From Anaerolineales bacterium (GTDB taxonomy: Bacteria > Chloroflexota > Anaerolineae > Anaerolineales > UBA11579): 64,000 nucleotides of DNA. Under the pieces are notes generated by a model. The model did no database searches and was not told the origin of the DNA. It saw nothing but the letters and a program-made list of their open reading frames with translations. The position numbers were made by a program, and so were the translations under genes. This document shows, one piece after another, positions 8,966-17,426 of the stretch (within the stretch, counting starts at the first letter, position 1; each line of letters begins with the position of its first letter). The stretch spans positions 710,174 to 774,173 of the forward strand of contig JAJTXV010000001.1 in the NCBI GenBank assembly GCA_021463845.1. Direction: 5' to 3'.

Positions 8966-10327
8966 ATGGTTGATTTCAAACAGGCAGACCAATATGTGAA
9001 CGACAATCTCGACGCCAGCCTGGACGAGCTCGCCGCGCTGTGCGCCGTGCCCAGCGTCGCCGCCCAGGGCATCGGCATCGACGAAGCCGTTGAAGTCGTA
9101 CAGGCCATGCTGGCCAAGCGTGGCTTCACCACTGAGGTGATGCAGACTGGCGGCGCGCCGGTGGTGTATGCCGAGCGCAAAGGCCGCAATACCAGCAAGA
9201 CGCTGCTCTTCTACAACCATTACGACGTCCAGCCCGCCGAGCCGCTGGAGCTGTGGCACACCCCGCCCTTCGAGGCGACCCGCAAGGACGGCAAGATGTA
9301 CGCACGCGGCGTCAGCGACGACAAGGGCCATTTCGCCAGCCGCCTGTTCGCGCTCGACAGCCTGCTGGCGCAAGATGGCGAGCTGCCCTGCAATATCAAG
9401 TTCGTCGTCGAAGGCGAGGAAGAGATCGGCAGCATCAACATGCCCGCTTTCGTCAAGAAGCACGCCAGCAAGCTGGCGGCGGACGCGTGCATCTGGGAAT
9501 TTGGCTACGTGGACGCCAACGACAAGCCCATCCAGTACATGGGCATGCGCGGCATCTGCTATGTCGAGATGACGGTCGAGCTGCTCAAGACCGATGTGCA
9601 CTCCGGCCTGGGCGGCTCCATCTTCCCCAACGCCGCTTGGCGGCTGGTCTGGGCACTCAACAGCCTCAAGGGGCCAGATGGCCGCATTCGCATCCCCGGC
9701 CACTACGACAAGGTCGTGCCACCCACGGAGCTTGACCGCCAGCTGGCCGCCGCCCTGCCCTACGAAGGCGATGACTATAAAGAGCGCTACGGCGTGAAGG
9801 AGTTCCTGCGCGGCACCGAGGGCAACCCGGATCTGGCCCTGCAAGAATTCCTCGAGCCCACCATGACCATCAGCGGCCTGACCGCTGGCTACCAGGGCCC
9901 CGGCACCAAAACCGTGCTGCCCGCCAAGGCCAGCGCCAAGATCGATTTCCGCCTGGTGCCGGACCAGACGCCCGAAGATGTGATGAAGGGTCTGCGCGCC
10001 TTCCTCGACGCCGAAGGCTTCACCGATGTACACGTGAAGGAGCTGGGCAGCGAGCCGCCCGGCCGCACCGACCCCAGCGATCCGTTCCTGAACATGGTGG
10101 TGGAAACCGCCGCTGAGGTGTATGGCGCGCCGATGACCCGCGTGCCGATGAGCGGCGGTTCCGGGCCAAACCATGCCTTCCTCCATTACCTCAAGTTGCC
10201 TGTGGTGACCGCCGGCCTAGGCTACCCGGGCGCCCTCGTGCACGCTCCCAACGAGAACATCCGCGAGGATCTGTACGTCAAGGCCACCCAGCACATCGCC
10301 CGCGTGGTCACCAAGTTTGCTGAATGA
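8966..10327 (+). CDS. M20 family dipeptidase
   Basis: 453 aa; LLFYNHYDVQPAEPLELWHTPPFEATRKDGKMYARGVSDDKGH, EGEEEIGS. Confidence 0.93.
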   Translation: MVDFKQADQYVNDNLDASLDELAALCAVPSVAAQGIGIDEAVEVVQAMLAKRGFTTEVMQTGGAPVVYAERKGRNTSKTLLFYNHYDVQPAEPLELWHTPPFEATRKDGKMYARGVSDDKGHFASRLFALDSLLAQDGELPCNIKFVVEGEEEIGSINMPAFVKKHASKLAADACIWEFGYVDANDKPIQYMGMRGICYVEMTVELLKTDVHSGLGGSIFPNAAWRLVWALNSLKGPDGRIRIPGHYDKVVPPTELDRQLAAALPYEGDDYKERYGVKEFLRGTEGNPDLALQEFLEPTMTISGLTAGYQGPGTKTVLPAKASAKIDFRLVPDQTPEDVMKGLRAFLDAEGFTDVHVKELGSEPPGRTDPSDPFLNMVVETAAEVYGAPMTRVPMSGGSGPNHAFLHYLKLPVVTAGLGYPGALVHAPNENIREDLYVKATQHIARVVTKFAE

Positions 10328-10677
10328 GCTGGCAAGAGTCCGTCCAGCACGAGCTCAACACGGCGGAGGCGGCCCGCGCCCGCGGCAACGAAGGCATGGC
10401 GCGAGTGTGCGCCCGCCGCGCCGCTGGCTGGGCCATCAAGGCTCATCTGGGTGAAGCCGGCATGAACCTCGACACCAACTCGGTCATCGAGCATTTCCGT
10501 CACATGCTGGCCCAGGACGAGACCCAGCCCGAGCTGCGCGCCCTCATCGTGCGCCTACGCATGCCCAAACTGCGCCCCAACCTAGCCGAGGACTCCTTCT
10601 TCCCCGAGGACATTGACCTGATCGCCGACGCCCGCCAGGTGATACGGCTGCTATTCCCCAGCGAGAATTTCAGCTAG
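10324..10677 (+). CDS. hypothetical protein (117 aa) translationally coupled to the M20 peptidase
   Basis: ATGA overlap with upstream gene; acidic/basic soluble protein. Confidence 0.7.
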   Translation: MSWQESVQHELNTAEAARARGNEGMARVCARRAAGWAIKAHLGEAGMNLDTNSVIEHFRHMLAQDETQPELRALIVRLRMPKLRPNLAEDSFFPEDIDLIADARQVIRLLFPSENFS

Positions 10678-10699
10678 CGCACTCCCGGCTGGCTATGCC

Positions 10700-11155
10700 T
10701 ACTGTCATTGCGGGAGTAGCTGGATATGGCATTTCATGCCATACCCAGCACGGACGAAGCAATCTGGTTTTGCTTTCATACAAAAAACAGATTGCTTCGC
10801 TACGCTCGTAATGACGGCGGGGCATAGCATGCCTCGCCCCCACCGAGCACCCGTCATTCCGACCGAGTGAAGCGAGGGAGGAATCCTTTAGGCCATAGCA
10901 AGACTCCTCTTGCCCTAAAGGATTCCTCGGCTCGCCAAACCTCAAAACAACCTTGAGCTATATACTCCGCCTCGGAATGACTACGCTGTTCTCCGCCCGG
11001 CCGCCTACATCAATTCAATTTTCATTCCGAGCGCAGCAGCCGAAGGCTAGGAATCCGTACTGGGCAGCTTTATCCACCCACACATCTGCAGCACGCCAAA
11101 CTCATCCTCAACGGATTCCTCCTCGTCGCATTGCGGCTTATTCGCAATGACAATT
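10700..11155. repeat. cluster of GTCATTGCGAG/GAAGCAATC and GTCATTCCGAGCG/GAGGAATCC family repeats
   Basis: Inverted repeats GTCATTCCG...AGGAATCCTTTAGG...CCTAAAGGATTCCT...CGGAATGAC and GAAGCAATCTGG...CAGATTGCTTCG. Confidence 0.8.
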
Positions 11156-11178
11156 GCACGCAAAAAAAATAGAGCTGC

Positions 11179-11541
11179 TTACGCAGCTCTCTTTTTTGTC
11201 TTCAGCTTACCCTGCGGTTTACTCGCCGCCTTGTCTGGCGCCGGGTTGGCGCCCGCCTTGCGGCCGCGCCGCCCGGTCAGCAGGTTCGCCACCGAGCGCA
11301 CCACGGTGAAGAAGAACACCAGCACACCCGCTATCGCCCCGCCGATCAGCAGCACCAGCTCCAGCGTGGTCAGGCTGGCCTTGGCCAGCGGGCCTTCTTT
11401 GCGCACCAGCCGCTTACGCAGATCCGATGTGAACGAAGGGCGCGCATCCACAGGCTTGAAGACGGATTCCAGCATGTCTTCGACTGAATCCAGTTCGCGC
11501 TGCACCTTCTTGCGTTCCCATGGCCAAATAATTCCACTCAT
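11179..11541 (-). CDS. single-TM protein downstream of ECF sigma factor (possible anti-sigma/partner)
   Basis: 120 aa; one TM helix, basic C-terminal tail KAASKPQGKLKTKKRAA; 3 nt downstream of sigma factor. Confidence 0.6.
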   Translation of the reverse strand: MSGIIWPWERKKVQRELDSVEDMLESVFKPVDARPSFTSDLRKRLVRKEGPLAKASLTTLELVLLIGGAIAGVLVFFFTVVRSVANLLTGRRGRKAGANPAPDKAASKPQGKLKTKKRAA

Positions 11542-11544
11542 CGC

Positions 11545-12168
11545 CTATTCCTCGTCCGGCAGCTGGCCAAAATCTTCCAGCGAGAACTGGCCGGATGTAT
11601 CCTTACGGATCTCCTCACGCAGCGAAAGCAGCGTGCGGTGATACAAGCTCTTGATCGCCCCTTCGGTGCGATCCATGATCTGCCCGATCTCAGCGTTGGA
11701 CATGTGCTGAGTGAATTTCAAGATCAGCAGCTGTTGGCGCTCCTCGGGCAGATTGCGGATGAGCTTCATCAGCGCATTCTGCTCCTCAGTCTCCATCAGC
11801 ACGCTTTCCGGGTACTCCTCGCTCTTGCTGGCCCGATAGCCGTCCTCCAGCTCCACTTCCTGCCGGCGGCTGCTGTCGCGGTGCCAGTTGGCCACCAGGT
11901 TGTGCGCAATGCGGTACAACCAGGCCGAGAACGGCACGCCGCGATCGGTATAGCTGGTAATGTGCCGCATGGCTCGGAAGAAGACCCGCGAGGTCAGATC
12001 CTCTGCGTCCTGCGTGCTGCCGGTGCGATAGTAGATGTAGTTGTAGATCCGCCCGGCATATTTGTCATACAGCATGCCGAACGCGTCACTATCGCCCTGG
12101 GTGGCCTTGGCGAGGATCTTCTCGTCAGTCCACTCAGCCACGCGTGCGCCTTTCCAGAGCAGCGTCAA
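11545..12168 (-). CDS. ECF RNA polymerase sigma factor
   Basis: AFGMLYDKYAGRIYNYIYYRTGSTQDAEDLTSRVFFRAMRHI...LPEERQQLLILKFTQHMSNAEIGQIMDRTEGAIKSLYHRTLLSLREE; start uncertain. Confidence 0.9.
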   Translation of the reverse strand: MTLLWKGARVAEWTDEKILAKATQGDSDAFGMLYDKYAGRIYNYIYYRTGSTQDAEDLTSRVFFRAMRHITSYTDRGVPFSAWLYRIAHNLVANWHRDSSRRQEVELEDGYRASKSEEYPESVLMETEEQNALMKLIRNLPEERQQLLILKFTQHMSNAEIGQIMDRTEGAIKSLYHRTLLSLREEIRKDTSGQFSLEDFGQLPDEE

Positions 12169-12262
12169 TTAAATTAACCCAGATGATTGCAGAAGGTTGC
12201 ATGTCTTTCAAAGTGGGAAACGTACTGAATAAAGCCAGTATAACATGCGCACTTTAGCAATA

Positions 12263-12295
12263 AAAAAGACCCGCCGTTGGCGGGTCTTTTTTTGT
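12263..12295. terminator. intrinsic terminator
   Basis: AAAAAAGACCCGCCGTTGGCGGGTCTTTTTTTG. Confidence 0.85.
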
Positions 12296-12306
12296 CTGCA
12301 GTATGC

Positions 12307-13386
12307 CTAGCGGCGCGTGCTCTTCTTCACTGCAGCCCGCTTGCGCGGGGCCGCCAGCGCCGGCGGTTGCGCCTGTGGCGCAACCACGGCTGCAGGCGTG
12401 CCAGGGTAATCCTGCCCGCCGAAGCGGGTCAGCACCGTAGCGCCCAAACCAGCCAGGCCAACCACTACGCCCAGCAGCCAACCCAGGCACGGCACCCAGC
12501 CCACCGCGCCAGTGGCGAAGGTCAGAGTGAAAGTGCCCAGCAGAGCCTGCAGCGCCGGCGACCAGACCGCCTTGAAGGCGTCGGCCATGCGGCGGCCAAC
12601 TTCCAGGCCCAGGCTGATCCAGCCAAAGGCCCAGGCCGTCACCAGCAGAAAAGGCAGCAGCACGGCCACGGGGATGAAGATCAGCGTGATGCTCAGCATC
12701 ACAATAGCCGCCGCCACCGCCAGCACGGTCAGCAGGCCAACGCCGGCCGCCATGGGCGGCTGTGCGATCAGCACATCCGCCACCTTGCGCATGTGGCGCT
12801 CCATGAACAGCACCAACAGCAAGGCCACTGTGGCCATCGCCACCGAGCGGAACAGCATCCACACGAACTCGGCCCATACCCCGCGGCCGACCTCACGGAT
12901 GATGGTCTGCGGCTGCGGCATGGTCGTGTTGCCAAAATCGCGCATGCCGTTGTCACGCATCCACTCGCCATCACCCCACGGGAACTGGACATCGTTGACG
13001 GTGCTGCCGCGCACGATGGCGCTGGGCGAGATCTGCGCCATGCCGGTCGGCACAACCAGGTCACCGTTCACCACTGCGCCAGCAGCCAGGGTGGCTCCGC
13101 CACCTACCACCACCAGGTCGCCGTCAATGCTGCCAGCAATGTCGGCATCGCCGCCGATCACGGCCACCTGGCCGCTCACCTGGGAGTCTTTCTCCATCGT
13201 CAGGCTGCCGCCCAGCACCACCAGGTCGCCATCCAGCGTGCGGCCGGCCTGCAGGGTGAAGTCACGCCCGAGCACAATCTCATCAAAGGCCGGCAGGTCC
13301 ACCGGGGCGGCAAAGGCCACACCCGGCAGCGCCAACACGGCCACAGCAGCCAGCAACAGGGCTGCAAACCATTTAGAACGCATCAT
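12307..13386 (-). CDS. membrane protein with bactofilin-like (polymer-forming) N-terminal repeats
   Basis: Signal peptide; repeated LDGDLVVLGGSLTMEKDSQVSGQVAVIGGDADIAGSIDGDLVVVGGGATL hexapeptide-type pattern; ~5 TM helices; basic tail RKRAAVKKSTRR. Confidence 0.75.
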   Translation of the reverse strand: MMRSKWFAALLLAAVAVLALPGVAFAAPVDLPAFDEIVLGRDFTLQAGRTLDGDLVVLGGSLTMEKDSQVSGQVAVIGGDADIAGSIDGDLVVVGGGATLAAGAVVNGDLVVPTGMAQISPSAIVRGSTVNDVQFPWGDGEWMRDNGMRDFGNTTMPQPQTIIREVGRGVWAEFVWMLFRSVAMATVALLLVLFMERHMRKVADVLIAQPPMAAGVGLLTVLAVAAAIVMLSITLIFIPVAVLLPFLLVTAWAFGWISLGLEVGRRMADAFKAVWSPALQALLGTFTLTFATGAVGWVPCLGWLLGVVVGLAGLGATVLTRFGGQDYPGTPAAVVAPQAQPPALAAPRKRAAVKKSTRR

Positions 13387-13838
13387 TTTGTCTCCTTACG
13401 CATAGTACGATCCAGCAACAGCACGGTCAGCACCAGGGCTGCCAGTGCGCTGGTATTCATCACGATCCATACAACGCTGGGCACCTCAGCCAGGAAGTTG
13501 CTCAGGGTGGTCACCAGCACGCGGCTGGCCACGGCCAGCGCGCTAAGGTAGCCCACAGCATCCGCCAGCAGGCCGCCCGGCTGCAGCTCGCCCAGCGGCG
13601 GCAGCAGCGCCAGCAGCAGCACGAACAGTGCGAACGTCAACAGGGCCGAGGCTGCCAGCAGCCCGGCCGCCTGGGCGCGTGACACCTGCGGCGTCAGCGC
13701 CCCGTCAGCGCGCCAGCGCGCCTGCCAGCGACGGGCAAAGCCCGCCCGCGGCGCCACCATCTCGGCTGAGCGCAGGCGCTCTTCGAGCGCGGCCCAGCTG
13801 GGTGGCAAAGTCTCAGTTTCGTACGGCGGCTTGTTCAT
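13383..13838 (-). CDS. putative anti-sigma factor / membrane partner (151 aa)
   Basis: Overlaps sigma gene by 26 nt and next gene by 4 nt; N-terminal cytosolic region plus 3 TM helices. Confidence 0.6.
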   Translation of the reverse strand: MNKPPYETETLPPSWAALEERLRSAEMVAPRAGFARRWQARWRADGALTPQVSRAQAAGLLAASALLTFALFVLLLALLPPLGELQPGGLLADAVGYLSALAVASRVLVTTLSNFLAEVPSVVWIVMNTSALAALVLTVLLLDRTMRKETK

Positions 13839-14406
13839 GCTTACTCCTTGTTACTTTGTGCTGCTGGCTTCGTTCCCACGCATCCGCCAGGCTGCGGCGG
13901 GCGCGGTGCAAGCGACTCTTGAGCGCACTCTCGCTGAGGGAAAGCTGCGCAGCGATCTCCTCATACGAGTGCTCATGCCAGTAGTACAGGATGATGGCCG
14001 CCCGGTCACGTGGGTCCAGGCGAGCCAGCAAGGCCTGCACTTCGTCCTGCGTTTCGCGCTGCACCAACCGCGCGGCTGGCCCGGCGCTCTTGTCGCCCAG
14101 GCTGGCCTCGGGCGACTCATCCAGCGAGATCGTGTTGAGCCGCGCCCGCCGGTGCTGGTCGATGCAGTAGTTGGCGGCGATGCTTAGCAGCCAGCTGGCG
14201 AACTTGCGCTTGGGGTCATAGCGGCCGATGGCCCGGAAGGCGCGTAGGAACGCTTCCTGCGCGGCGTCCTCCGCATCCTGGGTGTTGCCCAGCATGCGGT
14301 AGCACAAGTTGTGTACTGGTGTTGCATACAGCTCCACCAGTTGTGAAAAGGCCTGCGCATCGCCCTGCTGGGCCAGGCGCAGCCATTTCTGTTCATCAGG
14401 CTGCAA
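13813..14406 (-). CDS. ECF RNA polymerase sigma factor
   Basis: DAEDAAQEAFLRAFRAIGRYDPKRKFASWLLSIAANYCIDQHRR...SYEEIAAQLSLSESALKSRLHRARRSLA; TTG start. Confidence 0.93.
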   Translation of the reverse strand: MQPDEQKWLRLAQQGDAQAFSQLVELYATPVHNLCYRMLGNTQDAEDAAQEAFLRAFRAIGRYDPKRKFASWLLSIAANYCIDQHRRARLNTISLDESPEASLGDKSAGPAARLVQRETQDEVQALLARLDPRDRAAIILYYWHEHSYEEIAAQLSLSESALKSRLHRARRSLADAWERSQQHKVTRSKHEQAAVRN

Positions 14407-14496
14407 TGGATCTCCTCACTGTTCGCTTGCACCATGTTATACGCTTCGGCCTGGGTTTGGTTTCAGGAATTGCGTAATTCCGGGCAACTTTGTGCG

Positions 14497-14524
14497 TTGA
14501 CAAGCATACAGAAGTCCTTATAAT
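14497..14524 (+). promoter_or_regulatory. sigma70-type promoter for PAS-UbiA gene
   Basis: TTGACA-16 bp-TATAAT. Confidence 0.7.
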
Positions 14525-14574
14525 TGTGATGAAACGCACAAGCAGATTCTTTCGCTAACCGCTAGGAGACTGTT

Positions 14575-15876
14575 ATGGCAAAAACCCTCGCAAAATCCGT
14601 GATCACCTGTGACATGGAAGGCCGCATCGAAACCTTCGGTGACGGCTCCGAAAAGATGTTCGGCTACACCAAAGAAGAGATCATCGGCAAGAAGCGCGTG
14701 TCGCTGTTCTCGCCCGGCAAAGTGGTGCTGGAGCATGTGCCCACCTGGCTTGCCACCGCCTCGACCAAAGGCGAATACGTGGGCCGCACGGTCTTCGTGC
14801 GCAAGAACGGTGAGCTGTTCTCGGCTGACATTCGCATCACCCCCACCTTCAAAGACGGCGTGCAAAACGGCTTCTGCGGCGTGACCGAAGAGATCGACGT
14901 GCCGGTCAAAGAGGCGATGCCCAACATCAGCCTGATGACCAAGATCTTCACCTGGCTGGTCATCACCCGCGCTCCGTTCCTCACCGCGGTGATCGTGCCG
15001 ATCCTGATCGGCGCGGCCTGGGTGGCAACCAACAACATCGTTACGCCCTTCCCCACCGGCAAATTCTTCCTGGCTCTGTTCGCAGGCATCTTCCTGCACG
15101 TGGCCGCCAACACCTTCAACGATTACTTTGACTGGACCAGCGGCACCGACCCCGCCAACAATGATTACTTCCTGCCCTACTCCGGCGGCAGCCGCTCGAT
15201 CGAGCTCGGCCTGGTGAACGAGAAGACCCTGCTCACCGTGGGCACCATCGCCCTGCTGCTCTCCTCCGTGATGGGCCTGCTGCTGGCGCTGCAAAGCGGC
15301 TGGGGCCTGCTGGCCTTCGGCCTGGTTGGCGCGTTCTTCGCCTTCTTCTACACCGCGCCGCCGCTGCGCCTGGCCGCCCGTAAGGGCCTGGGCGAGCTGG
15401 CCGTGGGCCTGAGCTTCGGCCCGCTGGCCGTGGCTGGCACGGTGTACGCCCTCACCGGCCGCGTCACCCTGGCCGATTTCCTGGTGGGCGTGCCCATCGG
15501 CCTGCTGACCATCGCCATCCTGTGGATCAACCAGTTCCCCGACGAAGAGTCGGACAAGGCGACTGGCAAAGAGAACCTGGTGGTGGTGCTGGGTAAAGAC
15601 CGCGCCCGCTACGGCTACATTCTGCTACTGGTAGCCGCCTTCGGTTTGGCCATCTACTGGACCCTGGTGAGCGGCCTGTTCCCCATCGGCGCCCTGCTGA
15701 TCCTCATCGCCGCCCCACTTGCCATTCAGACCAGCCGCATCATCCTGCGTGAGTACCGCGAGCGCAGCCTGGTGCGCGCCAACGCCACCACCATTCAGCT
15801 GCACGCCATCGCCGGTCTGCTGATGGCAGCAGGCATCTTCTGGAGCGATTCGCTGGCCCGTTTGCTGGGTCTGTAA
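14575..15876 (+). CDS. PAS domain - UbiA-family prenyltransferase (MenA-like) fusion
   Basis: N-term PAS: VITCDMEGRIETFGDGSEKMFGYTKEEIIGKKRVSLFSP...FVRKNGELFSADIRITPTFKDG; C-term UbiA: NTFNDYFDWTSGTDPAN, INQFPDEESDKATGKENLVV, multiple TM helices. Confidence 0.9.
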   Translation: MAKTLAKSVITCDMEGRIETFGDGSEKMFGYTKEEIIGKKRVSLFSPGKVVLEHVPTWLATASTKGEYVGRTVFVRKNGELFSADIRITPTFKDGVQNGFCGVTEEIDVPVKEAMPNISLMTKIFTWLVITRAPFLTAVIVPILIGAAWVATNNIVTPFPTGKFFLALFAGIFLHVAANTFNDYFDWTSGTDPANNDYFLPYSGGSRSIELGLVNEKTLLTVGTIALLLSSVMGLLLALQSGWGLLAFGLVGAFFAFFYTAPPLRLAARKGLGELAVGLSFGPLAVAGTVYALTGRVTLADFLVGVPIGLLTIAILWINQFPDEESDKATGKENLVVVLGKDRARYGYILLLVAAFGLAIYWTLVSGLFPIGALLILIAAPLAIQTSRIILREYRERSLVRANATTIQLHAIAGLLMAAGIFWSDSLARLLGL

Positions 15877-15895
15877 GCGCTGTACTCAACTTCAA

Positions 15896-15926
15896 AAAAG
15901 AGCCGCCCAATGGGCGGCTCTTTTGA
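15896..15926. terminator. intrinsic terminator
   Basis: AAAAAAGAGCCGCCCAATGGGCGGCTCTTTTGA. Confidence 0.85.
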
Positions 15927-15935
15927 TATCAGCAC

Positions 15936-15974
15936 TTGACAAATAAACAATACACATGTAATATTTTTATTACA
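15936..15974 (+). promoter_or_regulatory. promoter with operator-like palindrome over the -10 box
   Basis: TTGACA-17-TAATAT; TGTAATA-TTTT-TATTACA palindrome 15957-15974. Confidence 0.8.
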
Positions 15975-15997
15975 CATACCCAACTGGAGAGAGAAAA

Positions 15998-16201
15998 ATG
16001 TTCGAAACCACCCCCTACCTGTTCATAATGATCGTTGCCGTTGTAGCCATCACCTTCGTTTTCATTTCCACGGTGCTCAGAGGAAAGTCGCGCGAGAATT
16101 CGGCTGATGTGCAGGCCACTCTGACCGAGATCAACGAAGGCGTTCAGGAGCTACGCGGCAAAGTGGCTGAGATCGAGAAGATGCTGCGCGAGGTTGAATA
16201 G
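15998..16201 (+). CDS. small TM + coiled-coil protein (67 aa)
   Basis: One TM helix then heptad-rich VQATLTEINEGVQELRGKVAEIEKMLREVE. Confidence 0.7.
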   Translation: MFETTPYLFIMIVAVVAITFVFISTVLRGKSRENSADVQATLTEINEGVQELRGKVAEIEKMLREVE

Positions 16202-16234
16202 CCTCGCACAGCCCCATGCCAAGAGACTGACGCA

Positions 16235-16549
16235 ATGAGCAGCCCCCAGAACCTCAAGCATGATCTGCCGCTCGTTCTGGCCGCGCTGGATAACCCGCAC
16301 CGCCTGCGCATCATCGCAGCCCTGCGCGGCAAGAACAACTATGTCAGCCAGCTGGCGCGCGATCTCAACCTCAGCCGTCCCCTGCTGATCATGCACCTAA
16401 AAAAGCTGGAGGACGCTGGACTGATATCCAGCGAGTTGGAAGTGTCAGCAGACGGCAAGGCGATGCGCTTTTACCAGCTGAACGCGTTCGAGATCCGCCT
16501 GACGCCGGACGAGATTGCAAAAGCCGCCGCCAGGCTGCCTAAGGACTAG
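16235..16549 (+). CDS. ArsR-like winged-helix regulator (104 aa)
   Basis: LDNPHRLRIIAALRGKNNYVSQLARDLNLSRPLLIMHLKKLEDAGLISSELEVSADGKAMRFYQL. Confidence 0.85.
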   Translation: MSSPQNLKHDLPLVLAALDNPHRLRIIAALRGKNNYVSQLARDLNLSRPLLIMHLKKLEDAGLISSELEVSADGKAMRFYQLNAFEIRLTPDEIAKAAARLPKD

Positions 16550-16558
16550 GCCGCACAA

Positions 16559-16589
16559 AAAAGAGCACGGCGAACGCCGTGCTCTTTTT
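16559..16589. terminator. intrinsic terminator (copy 1)
   Basis: AAAAGAGCACGGCGAACGCCGTGCTCTTTTT. Confidence 0.9.
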
Positions 16590-16596
16590 TTGCCTC

Positions 16597-16627
16597 TTGA
16601 CATTGACGTTACGTCATAGCTTATCCT
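16597..16627 (+). promoter_or_regulatory. MerR-type promoter with 19-bp spacer and palindrome
   Basis: TTGACA-19 bp-TATCCT with TGACGT-T-ACGTCA centred in the spacer. Confidence 0.85.
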
Positions 16628-16634
16628 TTCGGCC

Positions 16635-17426
16635 ATGGACGCCAAGACGTACACCGTGAAGCAACTGGCGGAACTCGCCGGAGTAACCGCGCGCACCTTG
16701 CGCCACTACGACCGCATAGGCCTGCTGAAACCAGCAAGCATAGGCGAGAACAGCTATCGCCACTACGACGAGCACAGCGTGCTGCGCCTGCAACAGATCT
16801 TGTTCTTCCGCGAACTGGGATTCGAGCTGGACAGGGTCAAAGCCATTCTGGACCAGCCCAATTTTGATCTGGTGAGCGCGTTACAGACCCATCGCTTCCG
16901 GCTGCAAGCCAAGCAGTTGCATATGCAGCGCTTGATCCGCACTGTGGATGCCACAATCATGCACTTGGTTGGAGAAGTAAATATGAGCGAAGAGAAAATG
17001 TTCGAAGGCTTTGATGCAGAGAAGCAGCAAGAATACGAAAAGCAGGCCATTGAGAATTGGGGGGATGGCGCCAAAGACAGTATCAAGCTGTGGAACAGTT
17101 ACAGTACAGAACAGCAGGAGGGCATCCTGGCCGAGGGTGGCAAGATCTACCAGACTATCGCTGACCAGATGAAGTTCGGCCCACACAGCCCAGAGATACA
17201 AGCCAGCCTGGCGCAATGGCACGAACACCTGCGTAACTTCTACGAACCAACTTTCGATATCCTGCGCGGCCTGGGCGACACATACAACGAGCATGCGGAT
17301 TTCAAGGCCACCTTCACCGCCATCCATCCAGACCTGCCCGCATTTCTCCAGCAAGCGATTAATCACTATGTGGACATACTCGAAACCGAGTGGCTAGAGC
17401 GCGAGTTAGGGATTCTCAAAGAATGA
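16635..17426 (+). CDS. MerR-family regulator with TipAS-type ligand domain
   Basis: TYTVKQLAELAGVTARTLRHYDRIGLLKPASIGENSYRHYDEHSVLRLQQILFFRELGFELDRVKAIL; C-terminal AEGGKIYQTIADQM...FYEPTFDILRGLGDTYNEHADFKATFTAIHPDLPAFLQQAINHYVD. Confidence 0.92.
   Translation: MDAKTYTVKQLAELAGVTARTLRHYDRIGLLKPASIGENSYRHYDEHSVLRLQQILFFRELGFELDRVKAILDQPNFDLVSALQTHRFRLQAKQLHMQRLIRTVDATIMHLVGEVNMSEEKMFEGFDAEKQQEYEKQAIENWGDGAKDSIKLWNSYSTEQQEGILAEGGKIYQTIADQMKFGPHSPEIQASLAQWHEHLRNFYEPTFDILRGLGDTYNEHADFKATFTAIHPDLPAFLQQAINHYVDILETEWLERELGILKE

Noticed and set aside
8945-10186. 413-aa minus-strand ORF
   Set aside because: Antisense shadow of the M20 dipeptidase gene
12277-13551. 424-aa plus-strand ORF
   Set aside because: Antisense shadow of the bactofilin-like and anti-sigma genes; low-complexity His/Gln/Arg composition
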